A stretch of 64,000 nt of DNA from Buddleja alternifolia. Taxonomy: Eukaryota; Streptophyta; Magnoliopsida; Lamiales; Scrophulariaceae. The DNA is taken from assembly GCA_019426215.1 (NCBI GenBank), contig CM033408.1, forward strand, positions 20,342,375 through 20,406,374, in the 5' to 3' direction. Within the stretch, counting starts at the first letter, position 1. Every line of letters starts with the position of its first letter. Below the pieces are notes generated by a model. That model saw nothing but the letters and a program-made list of their open reading frames with translations. It was not told where the DNA came from and searched no databases. Below are positions 1-10,772 of this stretch, piece after piece. Both the position numbers and the translations under genes were made by a program.

Positions 1-2010
1 CGGCGAGCTCATCTGCGTATTCTTGGGATGCGAGATACTCGTGCTTCCCCTCAATACGACCCAACTCGTATGCATCTGCTTTCTCTTTTATCAGCTCATC
101 AAAACGAGCTTCGCCTTCTGAAATTTTGGCTTCCAGACGAGCGATTTCAATTTCTAAGCCCTCACAGTTTCTTGATGTTTGACCCTCTCAGCGGTTAGCA
201 GACGACTTGACTCCATCAACTCGTTCTTCACTGTGGCGAACGAGCTCTTTTCGGCAGCGGTGTCGGCTATGTACTTAACAAATCTTGCCCTCTCCAACCT
301 TAAGTCGTCTTTTAGCCCGGCACAGCTTAAAGCTAAGTCGTGCAAACATGACGAGGCCTGCATGAGTTGTATAGGGGTATTATTATTCGATATTCAACAG
401 GACAATCACAATAAGGAGAGCAAGCAAACGAGTATTACCTTCATCAGATGTGAAGCGTCCACTCTTTCAACAGCTGTGTAAGATTGCTTGATCAGTATAG
501 CCTAGTCACGAGGGAGATGCATGTTGCGATACATCTCTAGGGCCACATTCGTCCCTTGTGGACCAGCTAATATGGAACTTTGAGGATAAATCCTCCAATC
601 AGGAACTATGGGATTATGTTCCGGATCCTCTTGGCATCGATCCGATATGTTGTATTCCTTATAATCTCTCAGATTGAGGGCTTCTAACTTTTGGACAAGT
701 TCCACGGAAGATGGTCGAGTACCAGGGAGAGTTTGATCTCCGAGGAAGACGTTTCCCTTCGGCGTTTAACTCTGCTGGATTGTGCCAAAGGTGGACGCTT
801 AGAAAAGATAATAGGATCGGGATCCTGACCAGCAGCACCCCTATCTACACTATCATCAAGAAGGACCTCGACTCGTGCTTTTGGACGAGTCTCAGAGATT
901 TGACAAAAACCGGGAGTGGCGATTCTTGATGAGGGTCGATCATGTCCTTTACCACGGGAGGTTTCCTGGATTGGCTGTATGGGTGGGGTGTTGACCCTTT
1001 GCTGACCTGAAGAACCCTCAGCAGCGGGTGTCTCTTCTTCATCACGGAGGGCGGCGAGCCGAGCTGCACGAGTAGCCATTTCTGCAAAATAAGATGGATT
1101 TTACATTCAATAAACATGATAAATTAAAATAGTAAAAGAAACGAGGCTTACCTAAGTTGGGAACTCCAGGAATAAATGCGGAGTTCAGACTGCAAGAAAC
1201 GAGTATGGCCTCCGTCATTAATTTTTCAGGAACAAAAGGAACAGAAACTAACCCTTCTAAGAACCCTCGTTCCCAAGTCGGATTCCCTACTTCTAACTCT
1301 CGTTCACGTATGCACCATTGTCTAGGAACGAGCCAATTTTCATTTTTTGGAGGTGAGATATAAATATATTTCTCCTTCCACCGTCCGAACGAATCACGGG
1401 TATGAGCTTGAAGGATAGCATCTTGACGGGGTGAAAAGTAAAAGAAACCACGCTGGGGCGTCTTTTTACAACGATGAAGAAAAAACATCCTATGAAAATT
1501 GACTGTACTTGCTTCTTTCCCGTGAGCAGTCATTAAAATTATAAAAAGCATTATATGTTTATAGGAATTAGGTAAGAGTTGGGTGGGACAAAGTCCATAA
1601 TTTAACAAAATATCATTAATACTTGCATGAAGAGGAAACCTAATGCCAGAAATCAAATGAGCAAGATGAAATGTACGGAAACCTACTGGTGGTTTATGCA
1701 TACGATCTGAAGGACCTGGGAACTGAATTTCATAATTTGGAGGAATAAAAAATCGGACTCTCAACTCATTTTCCCTAGTTGGCCTAACAGTTGAAACTTG
1801 GTTAAGCCAAGTAATATGTGTGTTCACATCAACGGGACCCTCTAGATCTACGAGTTCCCTACCCTCGTTCCTATGTGATGACTCGGGAACATCACTAGGT
1901 GGAACGAACCCCTCGACTAAATGATCGATAGCATCTGAACCGAACCCCTCACTAGAAGAACTTGAGATCTCGTTATTATTAAAAGAGGCAGAAGATCTAG
2001 TATGAACCAT
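1..2010 (-). pseudogene. Spliced antisense ORF of a Tat-type retrotransposon (putative 'Transposase_28'-like protein)
   Basis: Reads leftward from an ATG at 2010. Residues about 105-200 (from the GFRTFHLAHLISGIRFPLH stretch on) resemble the plant 'putative gypsy type transposon' domain (Pfam PF04195). A GT-AG intron at 1082-1151 (GTAAGC...TTTTGCAG) joins two exons in frame; without removing it the frame hits a stop at 1042. The frame then breaks: stop near 684, frame change near 705, a stop near 502, a likely second intron at 358-438 (GTAATA...CATGCAG), and another frame change near 175. The last part, running off the window edge, is Glu/Lys/Leu-rich and probably coiled coil. A CTATAAATAG box sits about 170 bp upstream of the ATG. 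Known from the family: Tat-lineage gypsy elements can carry an extra ORF antisense to gag-pol just before the 3' LTR, and the LTR-like sequence at 2634-3096 on the plus strand fits that. The lineage is an inference. Confidence 0.6.
1082..1151 (-). other. Intron 1 of the antisense ORF
   Basis: The minus strand reads AG|GTAAGC at the donor and TTTTGCAG|AA at the acceptor, 70 bp apart. It is AT-rich, as plant introns are. Splicing turns the codon split G|AA into Glu and continues in the frame that starts with Met-Ala-Thr-Arg at 1079, so the open frame gains about 130 residues. Confidence 0.65.
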
Positions 2011-2173
2011 AGTAAGAAAGGAATAAGAGAAGAAGTACGTACGAGTGGTGGTGAAGAATTTGAACTCAACTCAGTTGTTGTTGGAGAATTCTACTTCTCT
2101 CTAAAACAATTCTCTCTCTAAGAAAGTAAAGGTAAAAAGTGAAAGTAAAAGTGAGAAGTAAAAAAATGTTTGG

Positions 2174-2188
2174 GACTATTTATAGGGA
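2174..2188 (-). promoter_or_regulatory. TATA box for the antisense ORF
   Basis: On the minus strand this reads TCTCCCTATAAATAGTC, a near-consensus plant TATA box. It is followed by a CT-rich leader (several TTCTCTCT motifs, 2090-2130) and then the ATG at 2010. It drives leftward transcription if functional. No experimental evidence. Confidence 0.45.
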
Positions 2189-2407
2189 GATAAGAGGAAG
2201 AGATGTGAACGGTTCAGATTAATCACATCTGACGGTTGAGGTGAATGGACGCTTGGAATGGCCAATAACGGCTGTCATTAATGGTTGCGAGTTTTGAGGA
2301 TGAAAAACGTGACGGCTGGGCTTTAATTGAAGCAACACGTCTCTCGAGATGAGGAGACATAACCTAAAGAGCTTTAAATGTCCAAGTGACACGCCTATTG
2401 TTAATCC

Positions 2408-2439
<32 letters not shown>

Positions 2440-2622
2440 CTTGGTAATAATCATTCATGATAAAAACAATAAATGAAAGCGAAGAAACGATTGAATTAAA
2501 ACACCCTACTAGTATCGAATGAAGATACGAGTACGACTCAACCACGTAAACAGGATAACGACCTAATTACTACTTCATCAGCATGAATTCAAGTCGTTAC
2601 ACGCCTAATTCTTCAAACTGAT
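2189..2622. other. Spacer with an AT microsatellite (2410-2440)
   Basis: No gene seen. It contains about 15 AT dinucleotides at 2410-2440. If the Tat interpretation is right, this is the untranslated region between the antisense ORF and the polypurine tract. Confidence 0.5.
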
Positions 2623-3096
2623 GTAGTGGGGACTTAATGATATAGTAAAATAAGTTATAAGGCCCATTTTGAGTTGGACAAAGAACCTAGGCCCAACAGA
2701 GGCCCAAAAACCGAATTCACTAAACTAGGTCCGCGCTAAGTAACAGTTTTGGGTCGGGTCGTTCCATGTCCCGACCCCACAAGAACAAGTCATCCACCGT
2801 CCGTCAGTGCCACCTGTTAGCATCCTATGAATGCCCAACTACCATTGGTACAGGGTGTGCACTATAAATACCCCCTCATAACGTTCGTTGGGGGTTGGAA
2901 TCTTTAAAATATTCTCTCAAGAATTAGCCTTGTATATTCATTATTAACGAGTATATAAACTGAGAAGTATGTTCCTTTACACTTACAAATTTGGAGTCTA
3001 GATTCGTTCATCATTATACCCGTGGAGCGAGTCGAGTCACTCTTGACTGAGAAACTTGGGTCCCCGGGTTTGGGTTAAATCAGATATAGTTTTCAA
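2623..3096 (+). mobile_element. Probable 3' LTR of the Tat-type element, with polypurine tract
   Basis: A purine-rich tract, GTAGTGGGGACT (2623-2634), resembles gypsy polypurine tracts. It is followed by about 460 bp with LTR-like promoter architecture on the plus strand: a TATA box ACTATAAATA at 2861-2870 and a leader ending near ATATAGTTTTCA (about 3096). The LTR start is degraded (TTAATGATA instead of TG) and no second LTR is in the window, so the ends are estimates. Alternative: an unrelated promoter region. Confidence 0.4.
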
Positions 3097-3737
3097 CCTT
3101 GGAGCTGGTGAGATACACATATGAAAGTCTAATTATCTGTACTAATAATAACTTAGTTTAATCTTCTAAAACCTCTTCTCTATAAATTCGAAAACTTGAA
3201 AATTTGAAGAAATCTTATTGTCTACCTAAGTAATCAGATTGAAGGGACTAACAAATGATAGGATTTGAATTTATTGCAAACACAATGAGCATGATTCAAA
3301 ACATAACAAATTACAGTATCTTATATTATTAAATGATATTCAATCCAGCTTAGTAGAACTTGCTGAGGTGTTTGAAGATGATCGGCAATGCAATATTACA
3401 TGAGAAATTCAAACCTTCTCTCTTTAGTTGATACGAGCAAATGATCTTGAAGTGAGCAATGATGAACGAACGATGATGGTTGGAGGTAGTGGTAAATGAT
3501 GATGGTTTGAAGACGCGGTAGGCATGGTCTGAAGGCGGCAGGGGCGGTGGATGTGGAGGATGCACAATCAGGGGAGGTGGCAGAGCGGAGGGAAGGAAGG
3601 CAGAGGAGGCGGGAAGCTATGATACACAGATACGATACGACACAAATATGAAATATGGCAAATTTCAAAATTTTAGGATATGATACGTGTATGTATATAT
3701 GCAAGTATAATATTTAAAAGTAAAATTGATTCACTAG
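3097..3737. other. Spacer; left target duplication of the next element at 3733-3737
   Basis: No supported gene. Two overlapping minus-strand open frames at 3350-3704 are Pro/Ser-rich low-complexity translations without recognisable domains. The last five bases, ACTAG, are the 5-bp target-site duplication of the gypsy element that starts at 3738. Confidence 0.6.
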
Positions 3738-4644
3738 TGTTTCGGGATAAAAACAAATTGAATAAGGAAGAACTAATTCGATTAACTCAAGCCCCGTGAT
3801 AATTCTCCACTTAGAATTATCTCACAACCCCCGCGTTCGAGTTCGATACGCTAGACAGTGGTTCAGACTTTAACACTTTGTCGTGTTGTTTAAATTTGTT
3901 GTTCGGACCGCAATTCTTAATTATTGATTTCGAATATGAAAAACAGTGAATCGAGTTGAGTATTATCTTCGAATGCAATAATAAGATTAAAAATAAGATT
4001 CAAGTCCAGATAAAAATTATCTCTCAGATACTTAAATCTGACAAAAGATAATCTTATACCTATCCGATACTTAAATCGGAATAAAAGATAATTTATATCT
4101 TCATGAAAGTCTTTAATTCTGAAAAATCACAGACAAGCGATACAAGCCTTGAAAAGGCAAATCCCATCGAGTCTAATACTAAATTACATTACGGCTACTC
4201 CTAAATTATGCTATGAGCTACTCCTACATTACGCTAAAAGTACTCCTAAGCCTAGAGCTAATTCTAAGAGAATTGAAAATGTAGAAGTCTGATGATCTTA
4301 TGATGTCTTTTTTTCCTTTCTCCGCGGCTCCTATATATCTTATCTTCGGGAACCGTCCTCAACCCACGTTCCTTGTCTTCGGGAACTGTCTTCAACTGCT
4401 CTTTCAAATCTTTTCAAATTAGCGCGTCTTTGCAGATGATTGGCTATTTGGATTTCATTTTATTTCTTCGGATTTGATTCTTGGGCTTTTGTCAATTCAG
4501 CCCATATTTTTTGCTATTTTTCTGAGTTTATTGGGCCTTATCTTACCTACATGTGGACCCAATTTCCTTCTTTTCGAATTTCTACAGTTTGGGCTTATTT
4601 GGGCTCTGTAATTCGAAATCCCAAATTATTTTATGGTGTAAACA
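3738..4644 (-). repeat. 3' LTR (in element orientation) of the deleted gypsy element
   Basis: 907 bp; on the minus strand it begins TGTTTACACC and ends CCCGAAACA. It contains TATATAGGAG (minus) near 4331, a likely TATA box also present in the partner LTR. The flanking interior on its right (4645-4660, minus strand TATTAGGGGGCGCATT) is G-rich and in the right place for the polypurine tract. Confidence 0.8.
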
Positions 4645-5568
4645 AATGCGCCCCCTAATATACATGAAAGTTTCGAGTTCATGTGTATTAAAAGACACAT
4701 TTTTTGGTTAAAGACAACTTCTCTCTCTCTCCACTGTATCGACTTCTTGATTTTCTGTCCTTCCCTTTCTCGAAGAACAGTCCATCGGGTTACCTTCTCG
4801 AATTCTTCCCCCTTCTCGAAGCGAAGCCTTCATCTTCGTCGCCTGATTCGAAAGCCTAAATGATGGAATTTGAGTTCGATCGGTTACCATAAAACAGTCC
4901 TAGCCAATCAATTGGATTCAACTTGAAAAGAGCTTCGATTTGGTATCTTGTGGGCCACGTAACTCCAAACGGCTCAAACGTTACGGCTGTTTGAAGTCTC
5001 ACCGTCAATTTTTCGCTTATTTTTTACTTTTCTAAAAATGCATCGGCATCTTGTTTTACATCACTTCCCCTTCTCGAACCTTCAATTTAGGGTATTCGAG
5101 TTGAAGAAATCATTGAACCCGTGGATGAAACTCCAGAATTCAGGTCCTTCGAATGACGCTGCAACTCTCGAGGTATCTTCGAACATATGGTGTTTCGAGT
5201 ATACTCATTTCGAGCACATAGTGTTTCGAGTATGCCTCATTTCGAGCACATGGTATTTCGAGTGTGCCTTATCTCGAGCATGAAAGTTTCATTGGCTTAT
5301 CCTCATTTTTATCTTGTAGCTTTGTTCGCGACAATTTGGCATAACCCAGTGTTTCTCTTTACCATTTCTGGGTACCATGAATCACCCTTGGTCGGATAGG
5401 CAATTTCATATTGCGAATCATCAGAGGGCTAAAGCCAAAGCTCTTATTCGAAACCAAGCTTCCTGTCAATTCAGGGTATTCGTTTGGTTCATTCCCGGTT
5501 GCCCCCAGGATTTGGTTGGTTCATACAATTTTGTTCTTCGAGGGGTATAGGATTCGAAGTTTAACCAA
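4645..5568 (-). other. Non-coding interior of the deleted gypsy element
   Basis: No domain recognised in any frame. Unusually rich in the tetranucleotide TCGA, mostly as TTCGAG or TTCGAA. It includes three direct copies of a 30-32 bp unit at 5190-5282, each with GTRTTTCGAGTRTRCC-like and ATTTCGAGCACAT-like halves. Confidence 0.6.
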
Positions 5569-5945
5569 CCTCGAATTGAACATTTCGAGCTCCTAGGTTC
5601 AATTTGAATTCAATAACATTTCAAATTGAACATTTCAAATCGAACATTTTGAGCGCGAGGATATAACCTCGAATTGAGCATTTCGAGCTCCTAGGTTCAA
5701 TTCGAATTGAGTAACATTTCAAATTGAACATTTCGAATTGAGTAACATTTCGAACCGAACATTTTGAGCGCGAGGATACAACCTCGAATTGAGCATTTCG
5801 AGCTCCTAGGTTCAATTTGAATTGAGTAACATTTCGATTTGAGCAACATTTCGAACTGAACATTTTGAGCGCGAGGATATAACCTCGAATTGAGCATTTC
5901 AAGCTCCTAGGTTCAATTCGAATTGAGTAACATTTCGAATTTGAT
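5569..5945. repeat. Tandem repeat, about 3.5 units of 98-115 bp
   Basis: Units start at 5569, 5667, 5782 and 5883 with CCTCGAATTGARCATTTC and share GAGCTCCTAGGTTCAA and GAGCGCGAGGATA blocks. Inside each unit a shorter motif, AATTGAGTAACATTTCGAA, recurs one to three times and accounts for the length variation. Minus-strand open frames here are repeat translations, not genes. Confidence 0.85.
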
Positions 5946-6317
5946 CATTTCGAATCAACTAGAACTTTGCTAATATTAATGCCTTCAATCTCGGCTTTCA
6001 CAAGTAAAGGTCGCATATGGTTATTATCGATCTTTTCTTTCAAGAGCAAAAGATCGACCAAGTTTTCATTATCTGTTTTCGTCTCAAATAATTTGCTGTT
6101 AGGAATTTCTGACTTAGAAATATTACCTAATTCGGTTACCACTCGAGTAACCTCTCGAGCCAAACCCTCTTGGGTCTCGATACTGATCATTGAATTCCCT
6201 TCGTTGATCATCTCGAGCGCCTATTAAAGTCTGCTTCATGACTTTAACAAATTGCCCATACATTTTATCTGCCCGGATCCTGTATCGAGACGCAGGCTGT
6301 GTTTTCCAGATCGTCAT
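5945..6317 (-). pseudogene. Gag and protease remnant of the deleted gypsy element
   Basis: Two overlapping minus-strand frames. The upstream one (6123-6317) is basic (DDQRREF..RDPRGFGSRGY), like the tail of a gag protein. The other (5945-6211) ends in HMRPLLVKAEIEGINISK followed by VLVDS, which matches the start of plant gypsy aspartic proteases up to the catalytic Asp. The active-site triplet should continue Gly-Ala but the frame stops after Asp-Ser-Lys, exactly where the tandem repeats begin, so the deletion joint lies in the protease. Confidence 0.6.
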
Positions 6318-6385
6318 TTGGTTCTTCTCTAGAAGAATCTTCTAACATCTTATAACGGATTTTCAGAAGTCAAATTCGACTGATC

Positions 6386-6402
6386 TCCCACTGTGGTCGC
6401 CA
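6386..6402 (-). other. Primer-binding site (tRNA-Arg type)
   Basis: Five bases inside the 5' LTR end (minus strand) lies TGGCGACCACAGTGGGA. It agrees with the complement of plant tRNA-Arg 3' ends (TGGCGAC...TGGG), used by several Tat-lineage gypsy elements. It fixes the orientation of the element as minus. Confidence 0.65.
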
Positions 6403-6407
6403 TTTTT

Positions 6408-7112
6408 TGTTTCGGGATAAAAAAAAATTGAATAAGGAAGAACTAATTCAATTAACTCAAGGCCCGTGATAATTCTCCACTTAGAATTATCTCACAACCC
6501 CCGCGTTCGAGTTCGATACGCTAGACAGTGGTTCAGACTTTAACGCTTCATCGTGTTGTTTAAATTTGTTGTTCGGACCGCAATTAAGGATACATGCTTT
6601 GCAGCCGCATTCCAGCGGTTCTCGATAAGCAACTATTATATTTATTCTACGGCTACTCCTAAATTAGGCTATGAGCTACTCCTACATTACGCTAAAACTA
6701 CTCCTAAGCCTAGAGCTAATTCTAAGAGAATTGAAAATGTAGAAGTCTGATGATCTTGTGATGTCCTTTTTTCCTTTCTCCGCGGCTCCTATATATCTTA
6801 TCTTCGGGAACCGTCCTCAACCCACGTTCCTTGTCTTCGGGAACTGTCTTCAACTGTCCTCAACTGCTCTTTCAAATCTTTTCAAATTAGCGCGTCTTTG
6901 CAGATGATTGGCTATTTGAATTTCATTTTATTTCTTCGGATTCGACTCTTGGGCTTTTGTCAATTCAGCCCATGTTTTTTGCTATTTTTCTGAGTTTATT
7001 GGGCCTTATCTTACCTACATGTGGACCCAATTTCCTTATTTTTGAATTTCTACAGTTTGGGCTTATTTGGGCTCTGTAATTCGAAATCCCAAATTATTTT
7101 ATGGTGTAAAAA
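6408..7112 (-). repeat. 5' LTR (in element orientation) of the deleted gypsy element
   Basis: 705 bp, shorter than its partner because of an internal deletion at about 6585-6645. A likely TATA box (minus AGATATATAGGAG) lies near 6800. The terminal base pair on the right has C changed to A. Confidence 0.8.
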
Positions 7113-7195
7113 ACTAGATTCATTAACATAAATAATTTTTTATCTAGTTTTTTAAATTTAGAGAAAGTTACAAAAAAAATTCCCTTACTTATGGG

Positions 7196-7926
7196 CATGG
7201 TCTTAAATTTCGGTCGAAACACCAAAACTTCGACTGAAATTTCAGATTTCGGGGGATCTCGAAACGAAACCGAACCTTCGATCCAATTTTGCAGAATATC
7301 TTGCGAAATTTCGACCGAAACCCGAAAATTCTGGAAATTTTGACCAAAACCTGAAATTTCCCGAAATTTAAAATAGTATTTATTTTTTAAAATATTATAG
7401 TTAAAAATTAGGTTAAATAATATTTCATATTAAAATAAAAGATAATAAATGACTAAATATGTAAATCAATAAGCAATAAATTTAAATACGAATCTAAAAG
7501 TAATATTAGGCAATTAGTTGATAAAAATCTGAGTCTGAACACAAAAATTATTTAAATAAGATCTCATAAAAATCTTTTTACAAGCTTGATGGGGTTTTGA
7601 ATAATGATTTTTACTAACATGGTGGTACACTTTATTTTAATAAAGTTCTGATGATATTTGATTATTATTTTACTACCATTATTTTATATTTTTCACAGCA
7701 GGTTTTAGTTAATCTATTTTATTATGCATATATTATACATGGAATGTTATTAATATAAAAAATACATATTTCTGATATTTAAAGTTACACAAAGTTCCAT
7801 TGTAAATTTTCAAATATTAAATTTTTATGATTTCTTTAAAATCGAAACCGAACATTTGAATATCCCGGAAATTTCCATCGAAATTTTCCTAAATTTACTA
7901 CACCGATACCGAGATTTAATACCTTG
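7196..7926. mobile_element. Probable degraded hAT-type MITE
   Basis: The ends are imperfect inverted repeats: left CATGGTCTTAAATTTCGGT, right (complement) CAAGGTATTAAATCTCGGT. Both are followed by repeats of GAAATTTCG-like motifs. The flanks CTTATGGG (7188-7195) and CTTAAAGG (7927-7934) agree at 6 of 8 positions, the duplication length expected for hAT elements. The core is AT-rich and non-coding. Confidence 0.45.
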
Positions 7927-7934
7927 CTTAAAGG

Positions 7935-8286
7935 TCAAATACAACACCCTCCCTCATGTTTGTCCAATTACTTCTACCTCCCTTTTTTAGAAGTATATTT
8001 ATATGTGCACCGAGTCACTTTTTAGAAATATATGTGCGTCATAGGTGAGGAATATAGGCAGAGCTAGAGAGAACACTCTTGCGGGACCATTTGTTTTTTT
8101 ATTTCAATTTGGTACTTAATTCTACATCCATTTTAATTGAATGTCAAGTTGGTACTAGTTACTGTCCATATCCTATGTCAAACAAATGTGGAATACATTA
8201 TGTTACACGTGCAAATGTGTACGCAAACGGTTATGAGGTTGAGAGAGAAAAATTGTGAGTTGCAGAAAAATGTAAAATTCTCTCTG
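7935..8286. other. Spacer
   Basis: No gene or repeat recognised. The small plus-strand frame from 8137 runs into the SINE and has no domain. Confidence 0.5.
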
Positions 8287-8297
8287 CATCTTAACCA

Positions 8298-8490
8298 ACT
8301 ATTTTTTTTTGTTGCCCACCCGGTTCACCGGAGCTTTGCCCCGACTACATCCGGATCCGACCCCGGTCGCACACCTGGCAGTGGTGGGTGAGTCTCCCAG
8401 CGGAGGTTTTCTGCATTCACAAGATCTCCAATCCGAGACCTTACTTAAGCGGAACCGAGCTGCTTACCACTCGGACCAACCCCCGTTGGT
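8298..8490 (-). mobile_element. tRNA-derived SINE with 11-bp target duplication
   Basis: On the minus strand the element opens with a tRNA-like head: box A TGGTCCGAGTGGTAAG (8463-8478) and a degenerate box B AGGTCTCGGATTGGAG (8426-8441). A GC-rich body follows (GGATCCGGATGTAGTCGGGG) and a short A-run (8302-8310 on the plus strand as T's) ends it. Both sides carry the identical 11-mer CATCTTAACCA (8287-8297 and 8491-8501). SINEs are transcribed by RNA polymerase III and moved by a LINE's enzymes. Plus-strand frames crossing it are spurious. Confidence 0.85.
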
Positions 8491-8501
8491 CATCTTAACC
8501 A

Positions 8502-9469
8502 TGTTTACATTTGTCATATGTTTGTCGTGCAACATTAAGTGTTGTTGTGTAGCTAAGATTTTTTTTTTTTTTAAGGAGCGATTACAACATCATATTACAT
8601 CGGTTGCAAGAGAATCTATTACAAGAAAGCATCATTAGCAAATACAATCATAAGCTATAAGTGTAGCTAAGAATTTGGACAGTGTAACAGGTACCAACTT
8701 GACAATTAATTAGGATCACCAAATTTTCTTGTTCATTTGTTGAAATTGAAGAACGTTAAAATATTCTCCATATACTTTCCACTTAGTTTGCATGGGATTG
8801 TAAGTGCTAAGCATAACTAAGGTCTTGTAGCAAACAATTGGTATGTGAATATCTATAAAGGCATCACACTTTGGGTGCTAGGCGAATTTATTTATGGAAT
8901 TGAAGGAATCGAGAGAGAGCCGACTCTCTGTGGTGGTCGAAGTTTGGTGTTCAAATAAAGATCACTAGATATGTGCAGAGTATTGCAGCCGAGATTTGAA
9001 TCTAGATCTCAGTATTAGATTCACCTCAAGAAAGAATTCAAATTGAGGTGTAACATTTATCTCTTTCGTGTGAATCAAGATTATGCAAAACATTAATTCT
9101 TCTTGCGATTCATGTTGTTCAGAATTTTTAATGACCACTTTGCAACGCATCATGTGTTTACCATAAGTGAAGAGTGTCACCGGAGTCATATTATGCATAA
9201 TTTGATTGATACGTGATTAAAATTTTACAATTATGTTTGATTAATCTGAATGCAATGTTTAATCGGAATGATCATGTATTTATGAATTTTGTATCTTGAT
9301 CTTTTGTATCAGTCTCCACTAATCATAACATATGTACTACTTATATATTTATGCTTCTAACAAAAATATTACATATAATTATTTACACAATTATGTTCTC
9401 AAATGATTTAGATTATTTTTGTCGCATTGCAACCAACCTCAGCCCAGTCAAATTTGAACTACACCTTGG
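8502..9469. other. Spacer
   Basis: AT-rich, with a T-run at about 8560-8572. A minus-strand frame at 8965-9198 has no recognisable domain. Nothing else seen. Confidence 0.5.
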
Positions 9470-10437
9470 GTCCTAGATAAGCTCATAATTTACGCCTTTT
9501 CGAGCACCATTTTTCGTGGATTTGACTCGTTTTCTAGTGAACTTTATCCCATATTATACCTTGATTTGTATTGTTTGTGTGTCTCAAGTATAGAGCATTA
9601 TTTGATCCAGAAGTTGGGAGAAAAATCAAGAAAATTGTCACAAAAGGGTGATACCATAGCATCACATCGAAGATGCCGCAACATCCTTGTGTTGAACGGT
9701 TGTTTCAGCTTTTCACTGTGATGCCTCATCATCAATTTGTGATGCCGCACCATCCCGTCTGTGGACAGCAACCTATTTATACGTGTTTTAGGGCTGAAAA
9801 ATAGATCCCACACTTTTCAACACAAGGATTGAGAGAAAAACATAGAGGAAGAAGAGAAAATCATAGGAATCAAGGAAAAAAGCCTGAAGATTCCGACTTT
9901 GTCTACGAAAATGGAGAATTCAAGCAACGACAAGGAATTCAAGATTGTAATAGAGAGTTCTTCATCTAGTTTTGAGATTAGTTCATTGAACATTTCTTTT
10001 AGAGATTGTTATTTCTCTTTCGTTTCAATCATGAATTAAATTTGTTTGACTAAGGTCGTGTGAAGGCCAAACTATGAATTATCGTTTAAAGTTCGTGTTT
10101 TATTATTGATTGGCATGCTATGTGTTCAAATTTGTTGTGTTTAATGCTTATGAGTGCTTTATCACCACTTGTTTGATAAATTGCTTATCTTAGATTTTGG
10201 GAGGATATAGGTTAAGGATGCTTGGGCAATTAAAAATCACATCGTAGAATTGACTAGGGATAGATTTGATTCATTTGTGTAGCCTTCCGATGACGGGAAT
10301 CTCATAATTTCTGTTAATGCATGTTTATTATTTGAATTCTCATATAGGGATATACGGGATCTTTAATGAACATAGACGCACTATACCAAGGGATTGGGTA
10401 GTGTATAATTTTGGAGTTTCCGCAATAGCATGATAAG

Positions 10438-10602
10438 TGATAGAATTAGGAGAGGGAGAGTAGGAGAAGATATTTTGTATATTATGTAATGTGTTTTTAA
10501 TGATGATTACAATACTACAATACAAGTATATATCTAAAGGTAAAAGGGCATCGGGCTATACAAAATGGGCCAATACTATGTAACAATAGAAATATACACT
10601 AC
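10438..10602 (-). repeat. 3' LTR of the nested copia element, with C-run polypurine tract
   Basis: Matches 14515-14681 nearly base for base. Next to it (10602-10612) is a run of about ten C, i.e. G-rich on the element's coding strand, which is the polypurine tract. Confidence 0.85.
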
Positions 10603-10671
10603 CCCCCCCCCGGAATCTGAGCAGTGGGAGCAACGCGAAGATCGGTCCGTAATTGAGAGAACTTCGTAGGT

Positions 10672-10772
10672 GGTAGCGCTTTGGTGAATATATCAACAAT
10701 TTGGTCAGTAGTAGGAATTCGCAGGTGGTAGAGCTTTGGTGAATATATCAACAATCTGGTCAGTAGTAGGAA
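10672..10772. repeat. Local tandem duplication of about 56 bp
   Basis: The block GTGGTAG[C/A]GCTTTGGTGAA through CAGTAGTAGGAA occurs at about 10668-10716 and again at 10724-10772 with two differences. It duplicates the codons for the end of the RNase H domain (DQIVDIFTKALPP). Confidence 0.8.

Larger units (their letters stand above)
3738..7112 (-). mobile_element. Internally deleted Ty3/gypsy LTR retrotransposon (Tat-like)
   Basis: Two direct LTRs, 3738-4644 and 6408-7112, share many long matching blocks; the right one lacks about 200-270 bp present in the left (roughly 3910-4190). Element ends on the plus strand are TGTTTCGGG and GTGTAAA[C/A]A. The flanks carry the identical 5-bp duplication ACTAG (3733-3737, 7113-7117). 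The primer-binding site and coding remnants show it is transcribed leftward. Only about 1.8 kb of interior remains, with pieces of gag and protease but no reverse transcriptase or integrase, so it is non-autonomous. Confidence 0.85.

Noticed and set aside
3350..3704. Two overlapping minus-strand ORFs (71 and 102 codons)
   Set aside because: Low-complexity His/Pro and Ser/Leu-rich translations of a purine-rich spacer; no domain, no conserved start context.
4440..4658. Hydrophobic plus-strand ORF
   Set aside because: Lies within the gypsy LTR and a related sequence recurs in the partner LTR near 6910-7110; not a gene.
5569..5945. CRISPR-like or satellite array
   Set aside because: Units are contiguous, without unique spacers, and only about 3.5 copies; a plain tandem repeat in a eukaryotic retroelement.
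8137..8638. Plus-strand ORFs of 84 and 109 codons
   Set aside because: Both cross the SINE on its antisense strand; the reading frame comes from the SINE body.
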